Source: Lachnospiraceae bacterium XBB2008
GTDB taxonomy: Bacteria; Bacillota; Clostridia; Lachnospirales; Lachnospiraceae
Length of the DNA stretch: 64,000 nt
Assembly (NCBI GenBank): GCA_900102235.1
Contig: FMVL01000006.1
Coordinates: 62,001 to 126,000, forward strand
Direction of reading: 5' to 3'
Both the position numbers and the translations under genes were made by a program. Position 1 is the stretch's first letter. Each line of letters begins with the position of its first letter. Below the pieces are notes generated by a model. The model searched no databases. It was not told the DNA's origin and saw nothing but the letters and a program-made list of their open reading frames with translations. This document shows, piece by piece, positions 63,108 to 64,000 of this stretch.

Positions 63108-64000
63108 ATGAGAGAGAGCGGGATTTTATTTCCGATATTTTCCATTCCGTCCCGTTTCGGGATAGGGTGTTTTTCAAAAGAAGCATATGACTTCGTGGAT
63201 TTTCTGGAAGGAGCAGGGCAGGGATTCTGGCAGATCCTTCCCGTAGGTCCTACAGGGTACGGGAATTCACCGTATCAGCCGTTTTCCGCTTTTGCGGGAA
63301 ATCCGTACTTTATATCCCCGGAGAAACTTATCGAAGACGGGCTTCTTACATGGGACGAGTGTAATGCCGTAAACTTCGGAAGCGACGAGACGAAGGTTGA
63401 CTACGGTGCGATGTATGAGAACCGTGACAATCTGCTGAAACTCGCTTTTGACAGATACAAGGATAAAGCTTCGTCGGACAGCGAATATAAGTCTTTTGTG
63501 AAGAAAGAGAAAGACTGGCTGGAAGATTACGCGCTCTTTACCGCGATCAAGAAAGCAAAAGGCGGGGCTTCCTGGCTTGACTGGGAGGATGATCTTAAAT
63601 TCAGAAAACCCGATGCGACAGCAAAGATCAAAAAGGAACTCGGCGAAGAGATCGACTTCGTATATTTCAAGCAGTATATGTTTGATAAACAGTGGAGAGC
63701 GCTTCGCGAGTATGCCAATGAAAAAAACGTCAAGATCATAGGCGACCTGCCTTTCTACGTATCGCTTGACAGCGCCGACTGCTGGGCACATCCCGAAGTC
63801 TTCCAGATGGATAAGAAGTTAAATCCCAAAGTCGTGGCAGGCTGTGCTCCCGACGCTTTTTCCCGCACCGGACAGCTCTGGGGCAATCCCATCTATGACT
63901 GGAAGGGAATGGCAGGAAACGGGTATGACTGGTGGGTACGCAGGATCAGGAGAAACTATGAATTCTATGATGTGATCAGGATCGATCATTTCCACGGATT
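63108..64000 (+). CDS. malQ: 4-alpha-glucanotransferase (N-terminal part)
   Basis: This gene runs off the right edge with 297 codons visible. The start MRESGILFPIFSIPSRFGIG, LPVGPTGYGNSPYQPFSAFAGNP, IGDLPFYVSLDSADCW and the catalytic-region text YDVIRIDHFHG are typical of MalQ, the GH77 amylomaltase that transfers maltodextrin chains. The start codon is the ATG at 63108, which follows the branching-enzyme-like gene by 13 bases, behind AGGAG. Together the two genes form a glucan-handling unit. Confidence 0.95.
   Translation, partial: MRESGILFPIFSIPSRFGIGCFSKEAYDFVDFLEGAGQGFWQILPVGPTGYGNSPYQPFSAFAGNPYFISPEKLIEDGLLTWDECNAVNFGSDETKVDYGAMYENRDNLLKLAFDRYKDKASSDSEYKSFVKKEKDWLEDYALFTAIKKAKGGASWLDWEDDLKFRKPDATAKIKKELGEEIDFVYFKQYMFDKQWRALREYANEKNVKIIGDLPFYVSLDSADCWAHPEVFQMDKKLNPKVVAGCAPDAFSRTGQLWGNPIYDWKGMAGNGYDWWVRRIRRNYEFYDVIRIDHFHG

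Noticed and set aside
61730-63145. 471-codon open frame on the minus strand
   Set aside because: It is a mirror of the branching-enzyme-like gene, with biased composition and no ribosome binding site or family text.
1-64000. CRISPR arrays, rRNA genes or insertion sequences
   Set aside because: I found no spaced repeats of the CRISPR kind, no rRNA text and no transposase reading frame.

Overview
The window looks like chromosomal DNA of a low-to-moderate GC Gram-positive anaerobe, most likely a Lachnospiraceae member of the Clostridia. The reasons are AGGAGG-type ribosome binding sites, TTGACA/TATAAT promoters with 17-base spacers, U-tract terminators, lipoprotein-anchored ABC binding proteins, YlmH, YozG/DUF2975, a serC-serA pair near a DUF1015 gene, and alpha-glucan enzymes. 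Genus is not decidable from the sequence alone. Almost every gene lies on the plus strand; the exceptions are an epimerase, an AraC regulator and a YwaF-like membrane protein.

Region 1 (1-8.3 kb) is sulfur metabolism: the end of metY, then cysK, a larE-like sulfur transferase, and a six-gene uptake operon. That operon joins a methionine importer (metN, metI) and a cystine-type polar amino acid importer (two permeases, one ATPase) behind one lipoprotein that fuses both kinds of binding domain. It is preceded by a promoter, a 41-codon leader peptide with a Met/Cys-rich core, and a terminator/antiterminator pair, so cysteine- or methionine-sensing attenuation is the natural reading. Region 2 (8.3-17 kb) holds dtd, two membrane proteins, an orphan OmpR-type regulator, a histidine phosphatase, ylmH overlapping a TetM-like GTPase fused to a YacP/Rae1-like NYN nuclease, and a chemoreceptor.

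Region 3 (17-33.9 kb) is mixed accessory: an epimerase, a sugar-active-looking protein with an AraC regulator, a MATE exporter, a DUF2975-YozG operon with YhfC, GNAT, DUF6765 and DUF308 proteins, a run of six unrecognised genes, and a D-Ala-D-Ala carboxypeptidase. Region 4 (34-43.4 kb) has a DIP1984-like gene followed by a tRNA-Arg(UCU)-like RNA, an HTH-FHA-kinase-kinase cassette, an HTH-ClpP-VirD4-like cassette, and an HTH plus DUF4160-like pair whose promoter and start codon lie in a perfect palindrome.

Region 5 (43.4-64 kb) begins with serC-serA and ends with DUF1015, a branching-enzyme relative and malQ. Between serA and DUF1015 sits a 13 kb plus-strand operon of six genes: two giant helical proteins (1163 and 2025 aa) that share a module, a small acidic protein between them, two GNAT-like proteins and a membrane protein with a degenerate GGDEF-like tail. 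It is the best candidate here for an undescribed system, though its function cannot be read from the sequence.
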